Shown piece after piece: positions 40,387 through 47,790 of a stretch of DNA of 58,903 bases. Both the position numbers and the translations under genes were made by a program. Location: contig NZ_JAFRNB010000005.1 in NCBI RefSeq assembly GCF_017430385.1, positions 1-58,903 of the forward strand, read 5' to 3'. How positions within the stretch are numbered: the first letter of the stretch is position 1; each line of letters opens with the position of its first letter. Under the pieces are notes generated by a model. That model was given only the letters and a program-made list of their open reading frames with translations. It did not search any database and was not told the DNA's origin. The stretch is from Treponema sp. GTDB lineage: Bacteria; Spirochaetota; Spirochaetia; Treponematales; Treponemataceae.

Positions 40387-42183
40387 ATGGCTAAAAATAC
40401 AATTCCTACACGCGACCAGGTTCCTGCAACTGACAAATGGGACTTGACTACTTTATATAAATCTGACGAAGACTGGGAAAAGGCTCTTTCTTCTATTAAG
40501 CCGCTCACAGAAAAAGTTGTGGCTTTTAAGGGCAAACTGGGCGAGTCAAGCGACTCTCTGCTGGCCTGTCTCAAAGCGAACGAGGCTCTTGAAAAGGTTA
40601 TTGAGACCGTTCACGAATATGCGGGGCTTCAGCACACTGCCGATGAAAGCGATGCAGCCGCTCAGGATCGTGAAGGCCGGGCCATGATGGCTTATGCCGC
40701 CGCCGAGAGCGACACTTCTTTCTTCTCGCCGGAACTCATGTCAATTCCAGACGAAAAAATCAATTCTTGGCTCAATTTGCCGGAATTTGCTGATTATAAA
40801 ATCTTCTTGCAGAAGGAGCTTCATCACAAGCCGTACATTTTGAGCGAAAAGGAAGAGCGCATTCTTTCGCTTCAGGCCGAAAGCTCGGAAACTTCTTACA
40901 AGGCATTTTCTTTGCTCACCAATGTTGACTTGCAGTTTGAGGGCGTTCATGCTGACGGCGAGGAAAAACCTCTGACCCAGAGCACTTACACAACTTTCCT
41001 TCACAATCCTGACCGTGCCGTCCGCGAGCAGGCTTACAAAAATTTCTACAAAGAATTCGTAAAGCATGAGAATACAATTGCTTCTCTTTATGCAGGAAGC
41101 GTAAATCAGGACATTTTTGTCGCGCGCGCACGAGGGTACAAATCTTCGCTCGAAGCCGCCCTTTACTCAAACAAAGTCCCTGAGTCAGTTTACCGCAATT
41201 TGATTGACACGGTTCACAAAAATCTTCCGACTCTGCACAAATATTACTCGCTCCGTAAAAAACTATTGGGCGTTTCAGAACTTCGCCACTATGATGTCTA
41301 TGTTCCGCTCGTAAAAGACATTAAGTGCGAGACGAGCTACGACGAAGCCGTTGAAATCTGCCGTGCTGCCCTTGCGCCTCTTGGAAAATCATACACGGAC
41401 ATTCTCTGCGACGGTCTCAAAAACGGCTGGGTTGACCGATACGAAAACAAAGGCAAACGAAGCGGCGCATTCTCTTCCGGAGCATACACTGGCTATCCGT
41501 ACATTCTTCTCAATTATAAGGCTGACTCGATCCGCGATCTTTTCACGATGGCTCACGAGGGCGGACACTCAATGCATTCTTACTACGCAAAGACAAACAA
41601 TCCGTTCATGAGCTACAATTACACGATTTTTGAGGCTGAGGTTGCATCAACTTTCAATGAGGAGCTTGTTTTTGAATATCTCATGCGCGAGGCAAAAACT
41701 CCTGAGATGAAGGCTTATCTCCTTTCAATGCGCGCAGATGACATTCTCGCCACTTTGCACCGCCAGACAATGTTCGCCGAATTCGAGCTTAAGGCGCACG
41801 AACTTGTAGAATCTGGCACGCCTCTTTCGGCACAGGTTTTGCGAAAAATCTACCGTGAGCTTTTGGAGCAGTATTTTGGCCCGGAAATGGTCTTTGAGCC
41901 GGAAAGCGACATGGAAGGCTTACGAATCCCGCATTTTTACGGCGCATATTATGTTTACAAATACGCCACAGGAATTTCCGCTTCCCTTGCGCTTGCAAAA
42001 CGAGTCACACAAGGCGGAGAGGCAGAGCGAGAGGATTACTTTAAGTTCCTCAAGAGCGGTGGAAGTCGTTATCCAATCGAAAGCCTCAAAGTTGCTGGCG
42101 TAGACATGAGCACAACCGAGCCGGTTCAGGCCGCTTTGGATGTGTTCGCAAATCTCGTCGCAGAACTTGAAAAGAATCTTTAA
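40387..42183 (+). CDS. pepF: Oligoendopeptidase F (M3 family)
   Basis: 598 residues from MAKNTIPTRDQVPATDKWDL. The M3 zinc site is TMAHEGGHSMHSY (HExxH with the two His and Glu) and the third ligand lies in the downstream FEAEVASTFNEELVF block. The N-terminal TDKWDLTTLY start and the C-terminal HFYGAYYVYKYATGISAS block are typical of PepF. It degrades short cytoplasmic peptides. The gene is single, downstream of a family B repeat. Its length is as expected. Confidence 0.95.
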   Translation: MAKNTIPTRDQVPATDKWDLTTLYKSDEDWEKALSSIKPLTEKVVAFKGKLGESSDSLLACLKANEALEKVIETVHEYAGLQHTADESDAAAQDREGRAMMAYAAAESDTSFFSPELMSIPDEKINSWLNLPEFADYKIFLQKELHHKPYILSEKEERILSLQAESSETSYKAFSLLTNVDLQFEGVHADGEEKPLTQSTYTTFLHNPDRAVREQAYKNFYKEFVKHENTIASLYAGSVNQDIFVARARGYKSSLEAALYSNKVPESVYRNLIDTVHKNLPTLHKYYSLRKKLLGVSELRHYDVYVPLVKDIKCETSYDEAVEICRAALAPLGKSYTDILCDGLKNGWVDRYENKGKRSGAFSSGAYTGYPYILLNYKADSIRDLFTMAHEGGHSMHSYYAKTNNPFMSYNYTIFEAEVASTFNEELVFEYLMREAKTPEMKAYLLSMRADDILATLHRQTMFAEFELKAHELVESGTPLSAQVLRKIYRELLEQYFGPEMVFEPESDMEGLRIPHFYGAYYVYKYATGISASLALAKRVTQGGEAEREDYFKFLKSGGSRYPIESLKVAGVDMSTTEPVQAALDVFANLVAELEKNL

Positions 42184-42246
42184 ATTTTTTCGTGAAAATT
42201 GCCGATAATTAGGTTAGAATTATAGATAAGTCTAATGAGGCAGAAA

Positions 42247-43260
42247 ATGAAAAAATCTGATTTCTACGAATTTTTTAAAAAGGTTCCAAAAGCAGAGCTT
42301 CACATTCATATTGAAGCTGTTATGAGCCGTGAGACAATAAAAAAACTTTATCTCAAAAAGAATGGTGTTGAATTTTCTGATTCTGAGATAAAAAAGCTGT
42401 TTTCTTATTCTGATTTGAACGGTTTCATTGCTGCCTTTTTGCAAGTTCAAGATTTGTTCACTTCTGTCTCTGATTTCGACCTCATTTTCGATGACCTCAA
42501 GAATTATCTTGTTCGTAACGGTGTTGTTCATTGCGAAGCTTTCTTTGCTCCGTCGGCTTTTGTCAAAAAAGGCTTCGATTATGCCGAAATGACCAAAAAT
42601 TTCGAGAAAAACCTTAAAAAAATCAAGGAAGAAACAGGAATCACGGTCTGGCTTTTGGGCGATGTTTCACGCACTTTCGGCCTTGAAAATGCCGAGAACA
42701 ACTACAAAATGTTCAAAGATAATCCGTTTGAAGGCTTCATCGGAATCGGATTGGGCGGAGCCGAGCAGAAAGGCCCGTGTAAAGATTTTGGCCCGGTCTT
42801 TGAAAAGGCTCTTGCTGACAAATTCCATGCTGTTGCGCACGCAGGCGAGGATGTCGGTCCTGAGTCAATTTGGGATGCGCTCCAAATCTGCCATGCCGAG
42901 CGAATTGGTCACGGAATTACATCCGTTCAAGATTCAAAACTCGTCGAATATCTTGCCGAAAAGAAAATCCCTGTTGAAGTTGCGCCGACAAGCAATGTTT
43001 TCACAAAAAAATATGTCAAAAAAATGAGCGAGCATCCAGTCCGGGAAATGTTTAATTCTGGAATCCCGGTTACGATTGCCACGGACGACCCGATTTTCTT
43101 CGGCGTTGAGCTTCTCGATGAGTATTGGAACCTCTATTCAAAGCTCCAGTTCTCAAAAGCTGACCTCAAAAAAATCATCCTCAACAGTTTCGAAGATTCA
43201 TTCCTGCCGGATTCCGAAAAAGAAAGCTTCAAGGCTCAAGTTGAGCAAAGCTGGAAATAA
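42247..43260 (+). CDS. add: Adenosine-deaminase-family aminohydrolase
   Basis: 337 residues from the ATG at 42247; the earlier ATG at 42235 overlaps the GAGG ribosome-binding site. The metal-dependent deaminase pattern is present: KAELHIHIEAVM (HxH, with Ile-Glu in place of the common Leu-Asp/Glu-Gly), HAGEDVGPESIWDAL, the catalytic HAERIGHGI, VEVAPTSNVFTKK, and ATDDPIFF for the metal Asp. It should deaminate adenosine or a related purine (adenine deaminase-like members look similar), so the substrate is provisional. It ends at a family G repeat. Confidence 0.82.
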   Translation: MKKSDFYEFFKKVPKAELHIHIEAVMSRETIKKLYLKKNGVEFSDSEIKKLFSYSDLNGFIAAFLQVQDLFTSVSDFDLIFDDLKNYLVRNGVVHCEAFFAPSAFVKKGFDYAEMTKNFEKNLKKIKEETGITVWLLGDVSRTFGLENAENNYKMFKDNPFEGFIGIGLGGAEQKGPCKDFGPVFEKALADKFHAVAHAGEDVGPESIWDALQICHAERIGHGITSVQDSKLVEYLAEKKIPVEVAPTSNVFTKKYVKKMSEHPVREMFNSGIPVTIATDDPIFFGVELLDEYWNLYSKLQFSKADLKKIILNSFEDSFLPDSEKESFKAQVEQSWK

Positions 43261-43303
43261 ATAATTAGCCCGAATGTTGGGTTTTGAAATTTATGGTCTA
43301 AGT

Positions 43304-43399
43304 CAAAAAACGGTCTCCCATCGTGAACCTGCCAAAAAGGTCGCGGTGAACAAGTTCAAGCGACCTTTTGTCAGAACCCCCGATTCCGACCGTTTTTTG
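43304..43399. repeat. Family G repeat, copy G2 (likely bidirectional terminator)
   Basis: Outer arms CAAAAAACGGTC/GACCGTTTTTTG (43304-43315, 43388-43399), inner hairpin AAAAGGTCGC/GCGACCTTTT, and the same CATCG..GAACC and GAACCCCCGATTCC boxes as copy G1. The arms differ from G1 but remain complementary. It lies between converging genes. Confidence 0.8.
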
Positions 43400-43486
43400 G
43401 CATATCCGACAAGTACAAAACTCGCCATTCAAGAACCATCTTTACATAGAAAGGAAGAATGTCGAGTTTTGCATTTGCAGACTGTG

Positions 43487-43612
43487 CAAAATCAAGCGTA
43501 AGCGGGGTTATGGCACGAATCCACTTTGTGCGAGCGAGCGTAGCGAGTCTAATTTTCAATTTCGCACAACCGTGGATTCCAGTGCCATGTTCCCGCTGGG
43601 AGCTTGATTTTG
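43487..43612 (+). repeat. Family F repeat, copy F2
   Basis: Outer arms CAAAATCAAGC/GCTTGATTTTG and inner stem GGCAC+GAATCCAC with GTGGATTC..GTGCC. Compared with F1, A-T becomes T-A in the outer stem and T-A becomes C-G in the inner one, both compensated. Lacks the nested family C core. Flanked by CAAAACTCG / CGAGTTTTG inverted segments (43416-43470). Confidence 0.78.
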
Positions 43613-43648
43613 TGCTTATCCAGGAATTTGCAAAATTCGACATTTGGA

Positions 43649-43667
43649 CTATTTCAAGTACACCATC
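43649..43667 (-). pseudogene. Duplicate of the mnmG 3' end
   Basis: CTATTTCAAGTACACCATC here repeats the last codons and stop of mnmG (43769-43787) with one mismatch in 19. The two copies flank 101 bp that hold family A copy A3. Confidence 0.65.
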
Positions 43668-43683
43668 AAAAGCATAACTCGAA

Positions 43684-43768
43684 CAAAAATTACATCCTGT
43701 AATTTTTGATTCGCACGAGAATTTGCAGGCAAATTCTCTCTTTAGTGAGACCCCGCATCCGTGCGGGG
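43684..43768 (+). repeat. Family A triple-hairpin repeat, copy A3
   Basis: CAAAAATTACA/TGTAATTTTTG (43684-43708), GAGAATTTGC/GCAAATTCTC (43717-43738), CCCCGCATCCGTGCGGGG (43751-43768). It abuts the mnmG stop. Confidence 0.8.
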
Positions 43769-45826
43769 CTATTTCAAATACACCATCAGCAACATTATGT
43801 CGCTGTTTCTGATTCCACTGATTCGGCTTGCCTGACCGAGCGTTAAAGGGCGGACGGCTTCTAGTTTTTGGCGGCTTTCGCCTGAGAGTGCCGGGATTTT
43901 TCCGTAATCAAAATCTTGCGGGATATGGAAATGCTCCATTTTGTGCATTTTTGCAACGCGCGCGTCCTGCTTTTCGATGTAATACTTGTATTTCGCGTCT
44001 TCCTGCGCGATTTCCCAGACAACGGGTGAGAATCCGGGGTTTTCAGCATCTGCTTTTTTGAGCAAAATTTCTGTCGCTTCTTCAACCTGCTGATATTTGA
44101 GTTTTGTTGCCTCAAACTGAGCTTCCGTTTTGATTCCAACTTTGAAAGCTTTTTCGGAAAGCCTGCGGTCGGCTGTGTCGTGGCGCAATTTGAGGCGGTA
44201 TTCTGCCCGTGCCGTGAACATCCTGTAAGGCTCTTTTGTTCCGAGCGTGACCAGATCATCAATCAAAACGCCAATATAGGCTTCGTCCCTGCCCAAAATA
44301 AGCGGTTCCCATGCAGGAATTGTGTGGAAGTTTGATCTTCCCTGCTCTTTCTGGAAATTTTCAAGAAGCTCGTTTACTGCGTGAGTTTCTTTTTCGGAAA
44401 TTTCTGCAAAGTGCTTGATTTCTTCGAGCGTAAAGTGTGATTTAAAAGCGAATGCGTTCGGCTCTGCGCTGGCCGGAACCTGTCCCATGCCGGCGTGAGA
44501 AGCACACAAATCTCCGCAAAGCTCTTTGTGCGCGCGTGCATAAAGAGCGGCGTTGATTCCTGCCACGAGTCCCTGGCCTGCCGCTTCCTCGTAGCCCGAA
44601 GTTCCGTTAATCTGACCTGCGTTGAAAAGACCTGCGACTCGTTTTGTCTCCAAAGAAGGGAAAAGCTGGGTTGGCTCAACATAATCGTATTCGACTGCGT
44701 AACCCGGGCGGGCAACATGGCAGTTCTCAAAGCCGGGAAGAGTGCGCAAGAAAGCGTCCTGAACTTCTTCCGGCAAACTTGATGAAAGGCCGTTGAGATA
44801 AATTTCGTCGGTTGCAAGGCTTTCCGGCTCTACAAAAAGCTGGTGTCGCTCGCGTTCGGCAAATCGCATTACTTTGTCTTCGATTGAAGGGCAGTAGCGC
44901 GGGCCGATTCCGTGGATTTTACCAGAATAAAGCGGTGAACGGCCGATATTTTCACGGATAATCTCGTGAGTTTTTGCGTTCGTGTAGACCAAATGGCATG
45001 GAACTTGCGGGCGGTCAACTTTTTCGTCCTCAAAAGAGAAGGGAACGATTGTGTCATCTCCTGCCTGAATTTCAAGGTTTGAAAAATCGATTGTGTGGCG
45101 TAAGATTCGTGGCGGAGTTCCTGTCTTCAAGCGGCCGGTAGTGAATCCGAGGCGGTTGAGCGACTGAGTGAGACCAAATGCTGCCTGCTCTCCCACGCGG
45201 CCACAAGGAGCATCGTATTCGCCGATAAAAATGCGTCCGCCCAAAAAAGTGCCCGTTGTAAGAACGACCGAGCGCACTGGAATCAATCTGCCGCGTTCAG
45301 TGACGACGGCTGTGAGTTTCTGGCGTTTGCCGGATTTTGCGGCCTCGGTCAAAACGTCTTTTTCTGTGAATTCGCCAGGAATTTCACCAGACTGTGAACT
45401 TTCGGCTGGTGGAAGCGGAGTGTCGCTTTCTGTGGTGAGCAAGTCAACGACCGTGTCCATTAAAGTGTAAAGATTCGGAGTGGTTTCGACTGTCTGGCGT
45501 GCAAGGCTGGAATACAAAATTTTGTCGGCCTGGCTTCGTGGAGCCTGAACCGCAGGACCACGGCTTTTGTTAAGCATACGGAACTGAATCATTGATTTGT
45601 CGATGAACTTTCCCATTTCGCCGCCGAGCGCGTCAATTTCACGCACGATATTGCCTTTTGCGATGCCACCGATTGAAGGGTTGCAGCTCATTCGTGCGAT
45701 TGAATCCACGGTCTGCGTAATCAAAACTGTTTTGAGACCCATGCGGGCACTAGCCAATGCCGCTTCAATTCCTGCGTGACCACCGCCAACGACAGCTACA
45801 TCATAAAAATCATAAAATCCAGCCAT
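43769..45826 (-). CDS. mnmG: tRNA uridine 5-carboxymethylaminomethyl modification enzyme MnmG
   Basis: FAD-dependent subunit that with MnmE modifies U34 of certain tRNAs. From the ATG at 45826 (MAGFYDFYDVAVVGGGHAGI) it has 685 residues; the longer frame starts upstream of the -10 box. Signatures are the dinucleotide-binding GGGHAGIEAALA, MSCNPSIGGIAKG, TGTFLGGRIFIG, GLFNAGQINGTSGYEEAAGQG and the C-terminal ARISGI-like SRISGIRNSDIMLL. It is ~60 longer than usual, mainly from an extra Pro/Ser/Glu-rich stretch near residues 145-185 in the FAD domain. That stretch matches none of the repeat families. mnmE is not adjacent. Confidence 0.95.
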   Translation of the reverse strand: MAGFYDFYDVAVVGGGHAGIEAALASARMGLKTVLITQTVDSIARMSCNPSIGGIAKGNIVREIDALGGEMGKFIDKSMIQFRMLNKSRGPAVQAPRSQADKILYSSLARQTVETTPNLYTLMDTVVDLLTTESDTPLPPAESSQSGEIPGEFTEKDVLTEAAKSGKRQKLTAVVTERGRLIPVRSVVLTTGTFLGGRIFIGEYDAPCGRVGEQAAFGLTQSLNRLGFTTGRLKTGTPPRILRHTIDFSNLEIQAGDDTIVPFSFEDEKVDRPQVPCHLVYTNAKTHEIIRENIGRSPLYSGKIHGIGPRYCPSIEDKVMRFAERERHQLFVEPESLATDEIYLNGLSSSLPEEVQDAFLRTLPGFENCHVARPGYAVEYDYVEPTQLFPSLETKRVAGLFNAGQINGTSGYEEAAGQGLVAGINAALYARAHKELCGDLCASHAGMGQVPASAEPNAFAFKSHFTLEEIKHFAEISEKETHAVNELLENFQKEQGRSNFHTIPAWEPLILGRDEAYIGVLIDDLVTLGTKEPYRMFTARAEYRLKLRHDTADRRLSEKAFKVGIKTEAQFEATKLKYQQVEEATEILLKKADAENPGFSPVVWEIAQEDAKYKYYIEKQDARVAKMHKMEHFHIPQDFDYGKIPALSGESRQKLEAVRPLTLGQASRISGIRNSDIMLLMVYLK

Positions 45827-45835
45827 AGTGCAGAT

Positions 45836-45864
45836 ATTATAGTGAAATGCAAACAAATTGAGAA
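45836..45864 (-). promoter_or_regulatory. Promoter of mnmG, -35 in an element end
   Basis: Minus-strand TTCTCA (45864-45859), 17-bp spacer, TATAAT (45841-45836), 9 nt to the ATG. The -35 is part of the inverted end of the 45859-46082 element, mirroring the promoter on the other side. Confidence 0.5.
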
Positions 45865-46082
45865 GTTAGGAAATTGAAGATAAATCAGCTACAAAAACTG
45901 CATCGCAGGATGCGGTATAAAAGAGAAGGCGAGCCAAAGGGCTAAGGATTGTAGCCACGCCGTAGGCGGCCGCAAGCTGAACGAGTGAAAGCGAGTGAGT
46001 GAGCGGCTGTAGCGATAGCGGAATGGCGGAAAGCCTGACGGCGATAGCCGTAGCCCCCAACTCCTATTTTTCCAACTTCTCA
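45859..46082. mobile_element. Inverted-repeat-ended element containing a family D unit (D3)
   Basis: Ends TGAGAAGTTAGGAAA (45859) and TTTTTCCAACTTCTCA (46067) are inverted. The interior, read on the minus strand, follows family D: GGGGCTACGGCTATCGCCG, GCTTTCCGCCATTCCGC, GGCGTGGCTACAATCCTTAG. It has no coding capacity. TTCTCA in each end sits 17 bp from an outward-facing TATAAT. Confidence 0.7.
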
Positions 46083-46105
46083 CATCTGTTTTTTTTCTAT
46101 ATAAT
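46077..46105 (+). promoter_or_regulatory. Promoter of SH3 lipoprotein gene, -35 in an element end
   Basis: TTCTCA (46077-46082), 17-bp spacer, TATAAT (46100-46105), 9 nt to the ATG at 46115. It is the mirror image of the mnmG promoter. Confidence 0.5.
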
Positions 46106-46114
46106 TACAATACT

Positions 46115-47479
46115 ATGTCTTTACGAAAAATTTTTCTTCTGATTACAGCTTCCCTTTTGATGGGAGTTTTTTCATCTTGTGGCAAGAATCTTGGGTACAG
46201 CGTGCTTTTGTGGAGCAATTCGGAGCATGAAATTGCGGACGGCACGCTTTTGAAGGTTCACATTAAGTCGAATATTTCACAGGTTTATGTCGTTTCAATT
46301 CCTGGAAGCAAAGAGAATTTTGAGATTCCGCTTTGGCAGGCGACTGAACCAGAAAGCAAAAGCAAGGCTCTCAAGCAGCAAAAGAGATTTTCAGAATTTG
46401 AGCATACTTATGCCACTGTAAAACTCGATGGTCTTCCTGTCCGTGCCGATGCAATAAATACTTCAAAGCAGGTTTACCGCTTGCGTGAGGGCGAGATTAT
46501 CCGATGTCTGTACCGCGGTTCGGGGGCGGCTGTAACAAACGGAAAGGGCAACATGGAAGGCGAATGGCTCCGTGTTCTTACCGAGACTGGCACTTTCGGC
46601 TGGTGTTTCTCGCACAACCTGGCGATTTTTAAGGCAGAGGGTTTTGATGTTGCAAGTGCAAATGAAAAATCTTCTATTAAAATGGATGATTTGAAGGGAA
46701 CTGTGAACGGCGACACGGCGATTATCCGCTCGCTGATTGAAAAAAGATGGTACCCTGAAAGTTTTGCGAGCATGATTAAGGTCGGCCGAATTGATGTGAA
46801 CAGAATGAACCCAAGCTTTGGATTCACTTTTGGAATCAATATCGAAGAAAATTCAGATTCTGTATTTGCGGGAACGGCAGTTCTTAACACGGAAAATGCC
46901 GGCGGTAATTGGACTTACACCGACATCACTAAAAAAGCCGAGAAGGAATACGAATTCAAAGGCGCAAATCTCAAGATGTCGATTCGCGGTGCTGGTTCAG
47001 ACACTATGATTTTGCAGTACAGCGAAAAAGGCCGTCCAAAGCAGGAAACGCTGGTTGCCTTAACTGAGGACATCGAATCACTGATAGAAAAAGAACTTGC
47101 AAGGCGGCAAACCGAGCTCAAGCGAATCGCAAGTGCAGGCCCGGTTTTCAAAAGTTCAAATTACGGAACAATCAAATTCAACAACGAGAATTCTGTGACA
47201 TGGAGCAATTACAAGCTTTTGCAGCCAAGCATTATTTCCTCAAAGGCACTTGGTTCTGTCACTGTCACACTCGATTATTTCATTGCAAATTCGCTCAAAT
47301 CTTCTTACGACGGCGTGATTACTATGCACTTCACCGGCATGGAAGATGGTGTTAATTTCCTTTACAAGCTTACTGACACAGGCCTTCGTCTTGAAGACGC
47401 CTCAAAAGCTCCTGTAAAGGACGGAGTTGTGACTTCGCGCAGTGCAAGTCCGATGATTTTATTCTTTGAAAAAAAATAG
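46115..47479 (+). CDS. Predicted lipoprotein with SH3-like domain
   Basis: 454 residues. The signal peptide ends in the lipobox GVFSSC. Residues ~108-175 form a bacterial SH3 domain (YATVKLDGLPVRADAINTSKQVYRLREGEIIRCLYRG, then EWLRVLTETGTFGWCFSHNL). The rest is mixed beta structure with a likely lipocalin-like tail and no recognised family. SH3 domains of this kind usually bind cell wall or protein ligands in the periplasm. Monocistronic; a family A repeat follows the stop. Confidence 0.83.
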   Translation: MSLRKIFLLITASLLMGVFSSCGKNLGYSVLLWSNSEHEIADGTLLKVHIKSNISQVYVVSIPGSKENFEIPLWQATEPESKSKALKQQKRFSEFEHTYATVKLDGLPVRADAINTSKQVYRLREGEIIRCLYRGSGAAVTNGKGNMEGEWLRVLTETGTFGWCFSHNLAIFKAEGFDVASANEKSSIKMDDLKGTVNGDTAIIRSLIEKRWYPESFASMIKVGRIDVNRMNPSFGFTFGINIEENSDSVFAGTAVLNTENAGGNWTYTDITKKAEKEYEFKGANLKMSIRGAGSDTMILQYSEKGRPKQETLVALTEDIESLIEKELARRQTELKRIASAGPVFKSSNYGTIKFNNENSVTWSNYKLLQPSIISSKALGSVTVTLDYFIANSLKSSYDGVITMHFTGMEDGVNFLYKLTDTGLRLEDASKAPVKDGVVTSRSASPMILFFEKK

Positions 47480-47481
47480 TG

Positions 47482-47613
47482 GAACACAAATTACATCCTT
47501 GTAATTTGTGTTCTTACGAGAAAATTCTGTTCACCTTGCGGCAAACACGGCAAAAATCGTTGACTTTGCCGTTTGAATTTTCTCTCTTTGTTTTATCACC
47601 GCATCCATGCGGT
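47482..47613 (+). repeat. Family A triple-hairpin repeat, copy A2
   Basis: GAACACAAATTACA/TGTAATTTGTGTTC (47482-47513), GAGAAAATTC/GAATTTTCTC (47518-47584) around an inner ACGGCAAA..TTTGCCGT, and CCGCATCCATGCGG (47599-47612). Closest to copy A1; the first stem differs throughout its lower half but stays paired. Confidence 0.8.
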
Positions 47614-47651
47614 GCACAGAGTTCACAGAGAGATTTTTGAAAAAATAAAAT

Positions 47652-47773
47652 AAACCACAGATTACACGAATTACACAGATTGTATATTTCCTATGTGAAA
47701 ATTTTACCTGTTTTACTTACAGTTATCAATTTCAACTTATATAATCTGTGGCATCTGTGTTAATCTATGGTTA
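47652..47773. mobile_element. Family H small inverted-repeat element
   Basis: Left end AACCACAGATTACACGAATT and right end (reverse strand) TAACCATAGATTAACACAGA are inverted copies. About 120 bp, no coding capacity. It carries the likely promoter of the ABC-F gene. Similar ACCACAGATTAACACAG ends occur, to my memory, in other bacterial phyla. Confidence 0.65.
47717..47745 (+). promoter_or_regulatory. Promoter of the ABC-F gene, inside element H
   Basis: TTACAG (47717-47722), 17-bp spacer, TATAAT (47740-47745). The TATAAT overlaps the right end of the element. Confidence 0.55.
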
Positions 47774-47790
47774 CTTACTAAGGATTTTTT

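Noticed and set aside
43274..43677. Several overlapping open frames of 60-90 residues downstream of add
   Set aside because: All lie in family G and F repeats on both strands, with no ribosome-binding sites and repeat-like composition.
47482..47773. CRISPR array
   Set aside because: Repeats here are inverted, single and of different kinds; there is no series of equal spacers, and no cas genes are in the window.
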